A stretch of 21,534 nt of DNA from an uncultured Varibaculum sp. (GCA_947255165.1 CAMYFZ010000027.1:1-21534), one strand, 5' to 3'; positions 10,226 through 18,800 are shown, numbered from the stretch's first letter. Numbers and translations: made by a program. Notes: generated by a model not told the origin, from the letters alone.

Positions 10226-13200
10226 GTGGAGTTGAAATCGGTACGGCAAGCCCTGGGAGCCCCTTGTCATTTACAGGTAGAGCGCGGCCCCGCCGCCGGG
10301 TTAGTGCTGCCTTTTGTCGGCTCTTACTGCCCGGTGGGACGTGCCCACTTGCATGATCCGGCAGTATCTCGCGAGCATCTGTTATTTATCTCTAAGGATG
10401 GAAAGCTGCAGGTGCGGGACCTGGATTCGGCTAACGGCACTTTTCGCGGACACCGTCCGTCCTACTTTTCCCGGATTCGCGGCGAGCAAGAGATTGGCAC
10501 CTCTTCTCGGATTAGGGCGGGAAACACAGTTCTGAAAGTCTCCTCTCGTCCTCGTGCCCTCCGGGTTGCCCGTCCTCGCCCCAAGCCGCAACTTGGGTCG
10601 TGGCGGCAATGGTTATTTTTGCCAATGTTACTGTTCTTGCCGCTCTCGCTTATCTCCTTGCTCCGGATCCCGCGCCTATGGGGCATAACTCTTTTCATTG
10701 GGATCGCGATCTCGGGGCTAGCGGTTTGGCTGTATCGCCGTCCTCGCCCCGTAAGTCCCGCACAGCTATTACTAGTTGCTAGCCAGCCCAAACGTCCCCC
10801 ATCCTCCTCGCAGCGTTTTGGCGGTGAAGGAGTCGCGGTAGGCGCTTGGATTAGTCCTCACCGGGTGGTGCGCAGCAAAGCAGGAGATAAAATTTGTTTT
10901 ACTGGCAACTATGCCCGCGAGCGGTCGCTATGGTGGGCGGCGCAGCTGGCTTGGCAGGAGGAGACTGCCTATTACCTAGATTTACGGCTCGCAGAGCCAG
11001 ATCTATTCTCTGAAGGGCGCGATCACCCTACGAAGCTTTCAGATAATAAGGGGGAAGATAGCAACCAGTATGCGGGAGAGGTACAGAACTATCCGGATCC
11101 CGCTACCGAGAAAAATAAACCCCGCCTTCCGCGGGTACTGGTGATTTCACCTTCCCAAACTCCGGGCGGCTGCGGGGAAGATATTTGGGTCACTTGGGCA
11201 AAAACTCCCGGACAGGCGCCGGTATGGGCTAACCGGATTGAGGAAGTGCCCACCCATCGCCGCGCCACGTCTCACGCGGATTTACCAAGCCAGGAATGGT
11301 CCCGCCTGCTCTCACAGGCTTGCACTGCTAAATCAGCGAATGAACTAGCAGATCAAGTTTTCTTTGAGCAACTATGGCCCGAACTTTTCAGAGGTAATAA
11401 TCCCCTGGCTAAGATTCATGAAAACTGGCAATGTTCCCGGTCGCTGCAATCCCCGGTGGCCCACGACGGCACAGGCATCAGCTATCTGGATTTAATTAAG
11501 GATGGTCCCCATGCGTTACTGGCAGGCACTACCGGTGCCGGAAAATCGGTGGCGCTAACCACCTGGCTGCTGTCGATGGCCCTATCTCACCCGCCCAGCA
11601 AATTGCAATATGTGCTGGTGGACTATAAAGGCGGGGACGCTTTTAGAAAATTACGGGCCTTACCGCACGTGCTCGGAATTTTAACGGATCTAGAGCCGGC
11701 ATTAACCAGACGCGCTATCTTGTCACTGAGTGCCGAGATAAAATACCGGGAGCAGCATAAACTGCTGTCCCATCCCCGGATTGTGGTGGTGGTGGACGAG
11801 TTTCGAGTCCTGGCCACCGATCACCCGGATTTACTTGATTCCCTAATTCGCTTAGCGACTTTAGGACGTTCCCTGGGAATCCATCTGATCTTAGCTACCC
11901 AACGTCCTGCGGGCATAGTCGACGGGCAAATCAAGTCGAATATGGGCCTGCGAATTTGTTTACGGGTGCTAGAGGCAGCAGATTCTGGGGATGTGTTGGG
12001 AGACGGCCGCAGCGCGCAATTGCCCGCCATTCCGGGACGCTCCTGGATAAAATCAGCTACCGACGCCAGCGGAAAACTGGTGCAATTTGGATGGATTGCG
12101 CGACCGCAGCAGGCAGAACAACTGGCTCAGCTGTGCCGCACCGCCTGGAATCCTCCCTGCTTGCCCCGTCTTCCTTGGGCTCCTCCCTTGCCCCCTCGCA
12201 TTGCTTTGTCACAGCTGCCAAGGACAGAAGAAAAGGTAGTTTTGGGTTTGGGGGACTATCCTCGCCGCCAATGCACCGCTCCCTTGCTGGTTCCCCTACC
12301 GTTTTCGCTGCACCTGGTAGGTTCGGTGGGGTCCGGAAGAAGCTCCCTGGCATTAATGTTGGCATTGCAACTGGCAAATAGCGGTAAGGAGATCCATGTA
12401 ATTTGCCGCGACGCGAAAGAGTTTTTTGGTGCTTCTTTTAATGCCGAGCATGAAAAAACTTGGCCGGGAACTATTGCTACCAGCCCTCAAGTTGCTTTGG
12501 AACTGCTGGAACATGCGAGTAGAGGCCACCTATCCGGGACCTTGATTATTGATGATTGTGAGGATCTGTTGGACTCGCTGGAACGCGCCTACGGTCCGTT
12601 AAGCGGCACTGATTTACTAGCCGGACTCTGTCGACAAAGTGAAGCCTTAGGATTTTCACTGTTGATCGTTTCGGGGCCGTCGGGAGCATCTTTGCGCCTA
12701 TTTCAAGGACTGAAAACCCAGATCGTGGGCGGGATTCGCGACGGCGTGCAAGCAGCCCAAGCTGGCTTTACTCCCCGGGTACTAGAACAGATTAGTGGGG
12801 TGGGAGTATTCGTACTTGCGCCCAGTCGAGAAGCCACCCCCTTCCGGGCAGCGGCGGTACCTACCCCCCAGCCAGATAGATTCTTAACTACTCCTCGCCT
12901 GCGTCTTCATCGCCTTCCTAAGCAATTTTTCCTCCCAAAGCCCACCGATAAGGAGGGGGCAAGAAAAATTTTTGCCTTCGGATTAAAAGGACCGGTATGC
13001 CTAGAGGAGTCCGATCTGTCGCGAGATTGGTTGATAGTCGGGGAAAATGGCAGCGGAAAAACCAATGCCGTTCACCTCCTTGCTGGTTTATTGCCTGACC
13101 ATCAAGTAATTGAAGACTTGCGTGCCCACGATCCACGCCTCACCCCGGATGCAGGGGTGATCCATTCCCCTGGTCTCCAGCCGAAAACAGACTTATCGCC

Positions 13201-13480
13201 TCCGCTTCGTCCGCCGCCGACTCAGACTAAGAGTGCACCGCTGATTGCCAGCGTAAGTCCGCAAATCCTGGAGACTACTTTTTCTGGTCCTCTGGCCGAG
13301 TTGCGGCAGCGGGCGCGGCTGATTGTTTTAGGCAGTGCTTCCCAGTGTCGTCCTTTTCTGAAGGGGATGGATTGCGAGGCGCTTCCCGATCAAATCGGTT
13401 TAATTCCCGGACGCGGAATCCTCATCAAAGAAGGTAAAGGTTTAGCCATCCAATTGCCTATTTCTTCTAAACTTCACTAA
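10226..13480 (+). CDS. FHA-domain FtsK/SpoIIIE ATPase, EssC/EccC-like
   Basis: The 1084-residue protein has an FHA domain at about 14-105 (VGRAHLHDPAVSREH and DLDSANGTF, the phosphothreonine-binding core), two membrane helices at about 130-170, then three FtsK/SpoIIIE-type ATPase modules. Module 1 has Walker A GTTGAGKS at 434-441 and Walker B VVVVDE ending at 525. Module 2 has a P-loop with Arg705 replacing lysine (GSGRS) and IIDD near 774-777, so it is probably inactive. Module 3 has GENGSGKT at 939-946 but is short. FHA plus two helices plus three tandem ATPases is the layout of type VII secretion motor proteins rather than of the chromosome translocase FtsK, whose gamma domain is absent. 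No WXG100 substrate or other Ecc gene is in the window. GTG is chosen as start from the upstream -10 box; it is not certain. Confidence 0.85.
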   Translation: MELKSVRQALGAPCHLQVERGPAAGLVLPFVGSYCPVGRAHLHDPAVSREHLLFISKDGKLQVRDLDSANGTFRGHRPSYFSRIRGEQEIGTSSRIRAGNTVLKVSSRPRALRVARPRPKPQLGSWRQWLFLPMLLFLPLSLISLLRIPRLWGITLFIGIAISGLAVWLYRRPRPVSPAQLLLVASQPKRPPSSSQRFGGEGVAVGAWISPHRVVRSKAGDKICFTGNYARERSLWWAAQLAWQEETAYYLDLRLAEPDLFSEGRDHPTKLSDNKGEDSNQYAGEVQNYPDPATEKNKPRLPRVLVISPSQTPGGCGEDIWVTWAKTPGQAPVWANRIEEVPTHRRATSHADLPSQEWSRLLSQACTAKSANELADQVFFEQLWPELFRGNNPLAKIHENWQCSRSLQSPVAHDGTGISYLDLIKDGPHALLAGTTGAGKSVALTTWLLSMALSHPPSKLQYVLVDYKGGDAFRKLRALPHVLGILTDLEPALTRRAILSLSAEIKYREQHKLLSHPRIVVVVDEFRVLATDHPDLLDSLIRLATLGRSLGIHLILATQRPAGIVDGQIKSNMGLRICLRVLEAADSGDVLGDGRSAQLPAIPGRSWIKSATDASGKLVQFGWIARPQQAEQLAQLCRTAWNPPCLPRLPWAPPLPPRIALSQLPRTEEKVVLGLGDYPRRQCTAPLLVPLPFSLHLVGSVGSGRSSLALMLALQLANSGKEIHVICRDAKEFFGASFNAEHEKTWPGTIATSPQVALELLEHASRGHLSGTLIIDDCEDLLDSLERAYGPLSGTDLLAGLCRQSEALGFSLLIVSGPSGASLRLFQGLKTQIVGGIRDGVQAAQAGFTPRVLEQISGVGVFVLAPSREATPFRAAAVPTPQPDRFLTTPRLRLHRLPKQFFLPKPTDKEGARKIFAFGLKGPVCLEESDLSRDWLIVGENGSGKTNAVHLLAGLLPDHQVIEDLRAHDPRLTPDAGVIHSPGLQPKTDLSPPLRPPPTQTKSAPLIASVSPQILETTFSGPLAELRQRARLIVLGSASQCRPFLKGMDCEALPDQIGLIPGRGILIKEGKGLAIQLPISSKLH

Positions 13481-13493
13481 AGTTTCGGCCTTT

Positions 13494-13509
13494 TGTGACA
13501 CGTTGCACG
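13494..13509 (+). promoter_or_regulatory. Possible CRP/GlxR-type operator upstream of whiB1
   Basis: TGTGA, six bases, then GCACG matches the TGTGA-N6-TCACA palindrome at 8 of 10 positions. It lies about 155 bases before the whiB1 start and 14 bases after the FHA-FtsK stop. Mycobacterial whiB1 is known to be controlled by a CRP-family protein. Here the right half-site is weak, so this is tentative. Confidence 0.3.
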
Positions 13510-13585
13510 CAAAAAACCAGCTCTGAGCTGTTAAAACCCTTGATTTATCTGCCGTTAACTAAAAAAATGGAGAGTAGCAAAGGTG

Positions 13586-13617
13586 CTGCCCGCGAAGACA
13601 GCGTTCTCTGCGGGCAG
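13586..13617 (+). other. Hairpin in the whiB1 upstream region
   Basis: CTGCCCGC (13586-13593) pairs with GCGGGCAG (13610-13617), and an inner AGA/TCT extension is possible. No T run follows, so it is a poor intrinsic terminator. It may be a leader stem of whiB1 or the 3' end of the FHA-FtsK transcript. A smaller CAGCTC-T-GAGCTG palindrome lies at 13518-13530. I see no clear -10/-35 pair in this 184-base gap. Confidence 0.4.
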
Positions 13618-13650
13618 TTACCCGCAAACTTGACACTTATTATTAACCTT

Positions 13651-13658
13651 AAAAGGAG
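13651..13658 (+). promoter_or_regulatory. Strong ribosome-binding site of whiB1
   Basis: AAAAGGAG lies six bases before the ATG at 13665. It fixes the start, and it contrasts with the leaderless arrangement at several other first genes in this window. Confidence 0.8.
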
Positions 13659-13664
13659 ACGCAG

Positions 13665-13913
13665 ATGGATTGGCGTTCACGCGCAGCCTGTCTAGACGAG
13701 GACCCGGAACTCTTCTTCCCGATCGGAAACACCGGCCCGGCTATTGCCCAGGCCGAGCGCGCTAAGATAGTTTGTGCGCGCTGCGAGGTAGAGTCAGTCT
13801 GCTTAGCTTGGGCGCTAGATAATAACCAGGACGCCGGGGTATGGGGCGGCAAAAGCGAAGATGAGCGTCGCAGCATGCGGAGACGCAAAGCCCGTGCCCG
13901 TCGCGCCTACTAA
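13665..13913 (+). CDS. whiB1: WhiB-family iron-sulfur transcriptional regulator, WhiB1/WblE type
   Basis: The 82-residue protein has the four cluster-binding cysteines of the Wbl family (Cys9, Cys37, Cys40, Cys46, in the C-X2-C-X5-C spacing), the GVWGG turn at 58-62 and a basic C-terminus (RRRKARARR) for DNA contact. The N-terminus MDWRSRAACLDEDPELFFP and the SEDERR segment match the WhiB1/WblE subgroup closely. These proteins carry a nitric-oxide-sensitive [4Fe-4S] cluster and bind the principal sigma factor; WhiB1 is essential in Mycobacterium tuberculosis. The gene appears monocistronic, with a strong ribosome-binding site and its own terminator. Target genes here are unknown. Confidence 0.95.
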   Translation: MDWRSRAACLDEDPELFFPIGNTGPAIAQAERAKIVCARCEVESVCLAWALDNNQDAGVWGGKSEDERRSMRRRKARARRAY

Positions 13914-13928
13914 CTGAAATCTACGTAG

Positions 13929-13976
13929 TAACTCTCTGTCTTCTTTCCTTATGGGGAGGCAGAGAGTTATTGTTTT
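13929..13976 (+). terminator. Intrinsic terminator after whiB1
   Basis: TAACTCTCTG (13929-13938) pairs perfectly with CAGAGAGTTA (13960-13969). An inner CTTTCC/GGGGAG stem using G-U pairs closes on a TTAT loop. TTGTTTT follows. It starts 15 bases after the whiB1 stop. Confidence 0.8.
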
Positions 13977-14008
13977 GCTTTTCCCACGTTAACTTAACCC
14001 TGCTTAAG

Positions 14009-14029
14009 GGGGCCCTACAGCGGAGCCCC
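14009..14029 (-). terminator. GC hairpin after smpB, weak terminator candidate
   Basis: On the minus strand GGGGCTC and GGGCCCC can form a seven-pair stem (one G-U pair) with a seven-base loop, 22 bases after the smpB stop. No T run follows, so it may only stabilise the 3' end or act with Rho. The rest of 13977-14050 contains nothing else I recognise, and no tmRNA gene is visible beside smpB. Confidence 0.3.
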
Positions 14030-14050
14030 ACCCTAGTTGAGGGGAACATG

Positions 14051-14566
14051 TTAATTGAGGGGAGCGCGCCGATTCCAGTCCTTCATGGCTCTTTGAGCTT
14101 CTCGTTTGTCTTGCTGTTCGCGCAGGCTTTGCCGTTTATCCCACTCTTGTTTGCCCCGGGCAAGCGCAATTTTCACTTTCACCCGCCCATTAGAAAAATA
14201 CAGTTCCAAAGGCACGATAGTGTGGCCCTTGGCCTGCACCTGCCCACCCAACTTGTCGATTTCCCGCCGGTGTAGCAATAGTTTCCGTTTGCGCAGCGGG
14301 GAATGGTTTGACCAGGTGCCGTTAATATACATGGGGATATGAGCATGCTGCAGCCAGGCCTCACCGCGATCAATCTCTACCCAAGATTCATTTAAAGAAG
14401 CCCGGCCCATCCGCAAGGATTTCACCTCGGTACCGGTGAGTACTAACCCGGCCTCATAGGTTTCTTCAATAAAAAAGTCATGCAACGCCTTTTTATTGCG
14501 TGCGATCATCTGCACCCCCGTCTTGCTGCCGGTGATGGTGACCAGACCCTTATCTTTCTTACTCAT
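14051..14566 (-). CDS. smpB: SsrA-binding protein SmpB
   Basis: SmpB binds tmRNA and delivers it to stalled ribosomes for trans-translation. The 171-residue protein shows the conserved core: ARNKKALHDFFIEETYEAGL, GTEVKSLR, NGTWSNHSPLRKRKLLLHRREI and KGHTIVPLELYF, followed by a basic C-terminal tail (ALARGKQEWDKR and after) that inserts into the mRNA channel. It is slightly longer than the usual 155-160 residues because of a short N-terminal extension and C-terminal tail. The ATG has AGGA five bases upstream. It is the last gene of the prfB-ftsE-ftsX-M23-smpB run. Its RNA partner ssrA is not in the window. Confidence 0.96.
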   Translation of the reverse strand: MSKKDKGLVTITGSKTGVQMIARNKKALHDFFIEETYEAGLVLTGTEVKSLRMGRASLNESWVEIDRGEAWLQHAHIPMYINGTWSNHSPLRKRKLLLHRREIDKLGGQVQAKGHTIVPLELYFSNGRVKVKIALARGKQEWDKRQSLREQQDKREAQRAMKDWNRRAPLN

Positions 14567-14596
14567 AGCGTTCCTACGCTACCGCATGATAGATAG

Positions 14597-15916
14597 CTAC
14601 GGCAGGGGTATGGGGTTTATTACTGAGCCGTTCTTCCACAGTTCAAAATGCACATGGCAGCCAGTAACCCTACCGGTAGCACCGGTATAACCAATAAGTT
14701 GCCCCTTGGAAACCCGCGCTCCGGGACTAGTAGCAAATTGTGTCATGTGACGGTAAACACTGATCCAGGAGTTTCCTCCTAGCATCCCATGGTTAATAGT
14801 GACCGTGTTTCCCCCAGTGCCTTCATAGCGGGTAGAAACCACGGTGCCATTAGCAGCTGCATACTGTGGCAGCCCACAGGCAGCATGAATATCTGCGCCC
14901 ATATGCAGACGCCGCTGCCCCGTCACCGGATGAATCCGGTAACCAAAGGGAGAAGTAAGACTTATAGCGCCTTTAATCGGTGCTTGAAAGATTCCCCCTG
15001 AAGTGTAACCGGCACCACTCTTGCCGGCGCTTCCGCCAGTGGAGCTGCTGTTATTTTTCGCTTTGGCTGCAGCTTGCGCGCTACGGTTCTGAGCATCAAT
15101 CTGCGCAATCCGTTCCCGTGCCGCCTGCTGCTCCTTTTCGGCTTGTTCGAGCTGCTTGGAGATCTCGCCTTTCTTTGCTGCCAATTCGGCCTCGTGCTTA
15201 TTCTTTTCCTGGACAGCTTGATTCAATTCCGTAAGCTTCGCTTGCTTAGAACTCTTAGCGCTATCTGCTGCTTGTAAAGCCGCATCCGCCTGCTCTTTTA
15301 ATTTGCGAACTTCAGACGTCAGTTCGCGCTGTTCCATCTGCGAGTTTTTTTGCTCCACTATCTGATCTTGCACATCTTTTAAAGAATCAGATTGCAACTG
15401 GGCAGCCAGCTGCGCATTCCGCGCATAAGTGCTGATATCGCCACTGTTCTTATCGGAAATAAAGAAATCAAAAGTGCCACCAACAGACGGGTTAGTGTAG
15501 GTTTCGCGAGCCACCCGCCCAATATTGCTTAGGTTTTCACTCTCTTTTTTCTGCGATGCCGCCAAAGCTTTTTCAACCCGGTTTAGCTGGGCACTAGCCA
15601 CCTCCAACTGGTCTTGTGCCTGTGCTTGTTCACGCGCCGCATTAGACTGCACCCGAACTGCCTCGTCATAGGCACCCTGGGCGCTCTTTTGCGCATCCTT
15701 GGTGTTTTCCAGGGCGATCACCGACTGAGCCAAATCCGCACTCACGTCCTCTAAAGACGCCCGCAACTGGGCCGCTTTAGTGGAGGCAGCTTTTTCTTGT
15801 TCCGTTTCTTTCGCCCGATCGGAAGCCATCGTGGTACCGGCAGTACCCGCCAAAACTAATGCTCCCGTTAGAAAAGCGGTACTGAGGATTTTTCCTAAAC
15901 GTTTCCTAATAACCAT
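14597..15916 (-). CDS. M23-family murein endopeptidase with coiled coil (FtsEX-linked)
   Basis: The 439-residue precursor begins with a signal peptide (basic VIRKRLGK, hydrophobic 10-26, probable cleavage after Ala31). A long Ala/Gln/Glu-rich coiled coil covers about 35-280, a Ser/Gly linker about 285-308, and a LytM/M23 domain the C-terminus. Zinc and catalytic residues are present: His338 and Asp342 (HMGAD), and His421 and His423 (HVHFE). It should therefore cleave peptidoglycan cross-links, unlike the degenerate LytM of EnvC. The signal-coiled coil-LytM layout and its position two bases after ftsX suggest a cell-separation hydrolase controlled by FtsEX, comparable in role to EnvC, PcsB or CwlO. 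That partnership is inferred from context. Confidence 0.92.
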   Translation of the reverse strand: MVIRKRLGKILSTAFLTGALVLAGTAGTTMASDRAKETEQEKAASTKAAQLRASLEDVSADLAQSVIALENTKDAQKSAQGAYDEAVRVQSNAAREQAQAQDQLEVASAQLNRVEKALAASQKKESENLSNIGRVARETYTNPSVGGTFDFFISDKNSGDISTYARNAQLAAQLQSDSLKDVQDQIVEQKNSQMEQRELTSEVRKLKEQADAALQAADSAKSSKQAKLTELNQAVQEKNKHEAELAAKKGEISKQLEQAEKEQQAARERIAQIDAQNRSAQAAAKAKNNSSSTGGSAGKSGAGYTSGGIFQAPIKGAISLTSPFGYRIHPVTGQRRLHMGADIHAACGLPQYAAANGTVVSTRYEGTGGNTVTINHGMLGGNSWISVYRHMTQFATSPGARVSKGQLIGYTGATGRVTGCHVHFELWKNGSVINPIPLP

Positions 15917-15918
15917 GG

Positions 15919-16833
15919 TTACACCTTCGCGTATTTAGCTAGAGAAGCCAGGGAAGCAATAATCGAAAGTACCAATGCCGCGGCCACGATAATGCCTGAC
16001 AAAACCGCGACCTCGCGTAAATTCACGAATTGGATAAAGGGAATAGTCTTTTGTAGCCAACCCTGCACCAAATATTTCACGCCCGCAAACAAAGCCCCAC
16101 AAGCCAGCAAGGCTCCCAAGAGCGCACACAGCGCGCCCTCAATCATGAAAGGCAGCTGGATAAACAACCCGGAGGCACCCTCCATACGCATAATCTCGGT
16201 TTCTTTTTGCCGCGACATGGCCGACAGGCGAATGGTAGTAACAATCAATAGGATCGCCGCAATCGCCATCACCGCCGCTAATCCCCAAGAAATCCGACTT
16301 GCCTGGCTAAACAGATTCATTAACGGTTTTACCAGCTGTGATTGATCCTGAACCTGTTCTACCCCTGGTTGTCCCTCCAACTGAGCAGACACAATCTCGT
16401 ACTGGGAAGGGTCTTTCATTTTTATCCGGAAGGCTTGCGGCAGCATCTCCGGTTTAGTGGCCTCCCCTAAAGTGGTGTCCCCGTACTGCTTTTGAAAGTC
16501 CGCATACACCTGGTCATGGTCTTGAAAATCGTAATGGTCCACATAGGAAGCTAAAGTGCCTCGCTCCAACTCGTCGCGCACATCTTTAATCTGTTGCTCA
16601 GTAGCCTTTTGCCCATTACAGTTAGCTACCTGATCGTCCTGAGCGCACATATATACGCTCACTTCCACCTTGGCGTACCATTCCTTTTGCATAGCGGAAA
16701 TCTGCATCTGGGCGAGGCCACCCACCCCCACGAACAGTAGAGATATAAAGGTCACCAGCACTACCGAAATGGTCATCGCCATATTGTGCCCCAGGCCAGA
16801 AAATACCCGGCCGAGGATAAACCGCAAACGCAT
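15919..16833 (-). CDS. ftsX: Cell division ABC transporter permease-like protein FtsX
   Basis: FtsX is the membrane half of FtsEX and transmits ATP-driven movements from FtsE to an extracellular peptidoglycan hydrolase. The 304-residue protein has four membrane helices at about 19-41, 181-203, 229-255 and 275-298, and a large extracellular domain at about 45-178 between the first two. That domain has two cysteines, Cys63 and Cys72, probably disulfide-linked. The cytoplasmic loop RQKETEIMRMEGAS is the characteristic family motif. The ATG has AGGAG five bases upstream and lies eight bases after ftsE. The M23 peptidase gene starts two bases downstream. Confidence 0.96.
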   Translation of the reverse strand: MRLRFILGRVFSGLGHNMAMTISVVLVTFISLLFVGVGGLAQMQISAMQKEWYAKVEVSVYMCAQDDQVANCNGQKATEQQIKDVRDELERGTLASYVDHYDFQDHDQVYADFQKQYGDTTLGEATKPEMLPQAFRIKMKDPSQYEIVSAQLEGQPGVEQVQDQSQLVKPLMNLFSQASRISWGLAAVMAIAAILLIVTTIRLSAMSRQKETEIMRMEGASGLFIQLPFMIEGALCALLGALLACGALFAGVKYLVQGWLQKTIPFIQFVNLREVAVLSGIIVAAALVLSIIASLASLAKYAKV

Positions 16834-16841
16834 TTTTTCTC

Positions 16842-17534
16842 CTAGCTCCGACTCGATCCATACACGCCGCGATCCTGATCGCGCACGATTTTCCCATCTA
16901 CCAGCTCAATTACTCGCTTGCGCAACTGATTGACGATTTCCTCATCATGAGTGGCCATCACCACCGTGGTACCCGCGCGGTTAATCCGGTCCAGCAGGAG
17001 CATAATTCCAAGAGAAGTTTTCGGATCCAGATTTCCAGTGGGCTCATCTGCCAGTAGAATCTCCGGGCGATTGACCATAGCCCGGGCGATCGCTACCCGC
17101 TGCTGTTCGCCACCAGAAAGCTCATAGGGTAGCCGTTTTTCTTTACCCTCCAGACCAACCAGGGACAAAACCTCTGGTACCTCTGTTTTTATAGCATGGC
17201 GAGGACGACCAATCACCTGCATCGCTAAGGCCACATTTGCCTCCACCGATTTATTATCGAGCAGGCGAAAATCTTGAAACACCGTGCCGATTTGGCGCCG
17301 TAACTTCGGAACTTTCCACCGCGAGAGTTTGCCAACGTCTTTGCCCAGCACCGTCACGGTACCTTCAGTGGGACTGTTTTCTCGGTAAATCATAGTCAGG
17401 AAAGTGGACTTCCCGGAACCCGATTTACCTACGAGGAACACGAACTCTCCCCGTTCGATATTGGTGCTCACGTGGTTTAACGCGGGGCGAGCGCTCCGCT
17501 TATAAACCATCGAGACGTCGTCAAAAGTAATCAT
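16842..17534 (-). CDS. ftsE: Cell division ATP-binding protein FtsE
   Basis: FtsE is the ATPase of the FtsEX complex at the division septum. The 230-residue protein is a single ABC domain with Walker A GKSGSGKS at 36-43, Q-loop Gln87, signature LSGGEQ at 139-144, Walker B LLADE at 160-164 followed by the D-loop GNLD, and an ATHD H-loop near 195. I chose ATG 17534 because GGGGGA lies just upstream and the length then equals the family norm. A longer reading from TTG at 17570 adds 12 unconserved residues. The 103-base gap to prfB has no obvious terminator, only a GGAAGCTTCC palindrome at 17549-17558. Confidence 0.95.
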   Translation of the reverse strand: MITFDDVSMVYKRSARPALNHVSTNIERGEFVFLVGKSGSGKSTFLTMIYRENSPTEGTVTVLGKDVGKLSRWKVPKLRRQIGTVFQDFRLLDNKSVEANVALAMQVIGRPRHAIKTEVPEVLSLVGLEGKEKRLPYELSGGEQQRVAIARAMVNRPEILLADEPTGNLDPKTSLGIMLLLDRINRAGTTVVMATHDEEIVNQLRKRVIELVDGKIVRDQDRGVYGSSRS

Positions 17535-17637
17535 GCATCCCCCATGTTGGAAGCTTCCGGCACTGACCAACTTAGCGCCTGAGGACCAAGCATTGTTGCT
17601 TACACGCCGATTAGGGGACGCTTACCGCGTTGACGTG

Positions 17638-18759
17638 CTAGTTCTCACTTTCTTCCTGGGCTTTTCGCCAGCGAATCCCCGCATCCAAGAAAGTGTCAAT
17701 ATCCCCATCGAGCACCGAATCTACCTGCGAAGATTCCTCTAAAGTACGTAAATCTTTCACCATCTTGTAAGGATGTAGCACATAGGAGCGCATTTGATCC
17801 CCCCAAGAGGCTTTTACCTCCCCGGCGAGTTCCTTTTTCTTCGCCTGTTCTTCCTCGTGCCGCAGCTGCAATAGTCGGGACTGCAGAACCCGCAGCGCCG
17901 CCGCCCGGTTCTGGATTTGGGATTTTTCGTTTTGCATACTCACCACGATGCCGGTGGGAATATGGGTCATCCGCACCGCCGAGTCGGTGGTATTTACTGA
18001 TTGCCCGCCCGGGCCCGAAGAGCGGAACACATCTATCCGCAAATCAGCTTCCGGAATCTCAATATGGTCATCGGATTCGATCAAAGGGATAACTTCGACC
18101 GCCGCAAAAGAGGTTTGCCGTCGCGACTGGTTATCGAAAGGACTTTGCCGCACCAGACGGTGGGTTCCTGCCTCTACCGATAACGTGCCATAGGCATAGG
18201 GCGCATCTACCTGGAAAGTTGCCGATTTTATGCCCGCTTCTTCCGCGTAGGAAGTGTCCATCACCTGGGTGGGATAGCCGTGGCGTTCCGCCCAACGCAG
18301 ATACATACGCAGTAACATTTCCGCAAAATCTGCGGCATCGACTCCCCCCACTCCGGAGCGGATAGTAACCACTGCCCGGCGCTCGTCATATTCCCCAGAA
18401 AGTAAAGTGCGCACTTCCAGGTCGGCTAGTTCTTTATTTAACTTTTCTAGCAGAGCGCGCAGCTCACTTAGCACTTCTTCTCGATCGCTTCCCAGTTCTT
18501 CTGCCGCCATCGCCTTGAGAGTTATCGCATCCTCGACACTTTGATCTAGCCGTTCAACCTGGTCAAGCCGGGATTTTAGGTGTGAAAGCCGGGAAGTTAC
18601 TTGCTGAGCATGCTCGGGATCATCCCAAAGATTAGGGTCAACGCTGGCTTTTTCCAGCTCTGCTATCTGGGCGCCTAGCTTTTCGGGATCGGTGACCGCC
18701 CGGATCTTCCCTAGGGTAGTTTGCGCCTTAGCGAGTTGCTCTTCGTAATCGTATGCCAC
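17638..18759 (-). CDS. prfB: Peptide chain release factor 2
   Basis: RF2 recognises UGA and UAA stop codons and triggers peptide release. The 373-residue protein has the codon-recognition tripeptide SPF at 206-208 and the universal GGQ at 251-253 in [17 protein letters not shown]. The reading frame is continuous from the start, with no internal UGA, so the programmed frameshift found in many prfB genes is absent here. GTG at 18759 is the start. It lacks a strong ribosome-binding site but has TAACCT exactly six bases upstream, suggesting a leaderless transcript starting between cinA and prfB. It heads the division/rescue run ftsE-ftsX-M23-smpB. Confidence 0.96.
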   Translation of the reverse strand: MAYDYEEQLAKAQTTLGKIRAVTDPEKLGAQIAELEKASVDPNLWDDPEHAQQVTSRLSHLKSRLDQVERLDQSVEDAITLKAMAAEELGSDREEVLSELRALLEKLNKELADLEVRTLLSGEYDERRAVVTIRSGVGGVDAADFAEMLLRMYLRWAERHGYPTQVMDTSYAEEAGIKSATFQVDAPYAYGTLSVEAGTHRLVRQSPFDNQSRRQTSFAAVEVIPLIESDDHIEIPEADLRIDVFRSSGPGGQSVNTTDSAVRMTHIPTGIVVSMQNEKSQIQNRAAALRVLQSRLLQLRHEEEQAKKKELAGEVKASWGDQMRSYVLHPYKMVKDLRTLEESSQVDSVLDGDIDTFLDAGIRWRKAQEESEN

Positions 18760-18765
18760 GCTTCT

Positions 18766-18771
18766 AGGTTA
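18766..18771 (-). promoter_or_regulatory. -10 box of a predicted leaderless prfB promoter
   Basis: On the minus strand TAACCT is followed by AGAAGC and then the GTG of prfB. No clear -35 hexamer is seen. It would separate prfB and the fts genes transcriptionally from the recA group. Confidence 0.4.
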
Positions 18772-18800
18772 CCCGAGGAAACTCTGCGGTGAATAAGTGC

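Noticed and set aside
13630..13635. TTGACA as the -35 box of whiB1
   Set aside because: A matching -10 box at 16-18 bases would fall on the ribosome-binding site; the nearest AT-rich hexamer is only about eight bases away.
13495..13695. A 66-codon open frame upstream of and overlapping whiB1
   Set aside because: It overlaps the whiB1 start in another frame, lacks a ribosome-binding site and has no family resemblance.
13914..14050. A tmRNA (ssrA) gene next to smpB
   Set aside because: The gap is too short for tmRNA and lacks the tRNA-like ends and a tag-coding region; it holds the whiB1 terminator and a small hairpin instead.
14037..14063. Two copies of TTGAGGGGA at the smpB 3' end
   Set aside because: Only nine bases long and partly within the smpB coding end, so probably chance or minor slippage.
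17535..17570. Upstream TTG start for ftsE adding 12 residues
   Set aside because: The added residues are not conserved, TTG is a poor start, and the ATG at 17534 has a GGGGGA ribosome-binding site and gives the normal length.
18600..18759. Programmed +1 frameshift in prfB
   Set aside because: The coding frame is continuous from GTG through the SPF and GGQ motifs, with no in-frame UGA or slippery CTTTGA site in the N-terminal region.
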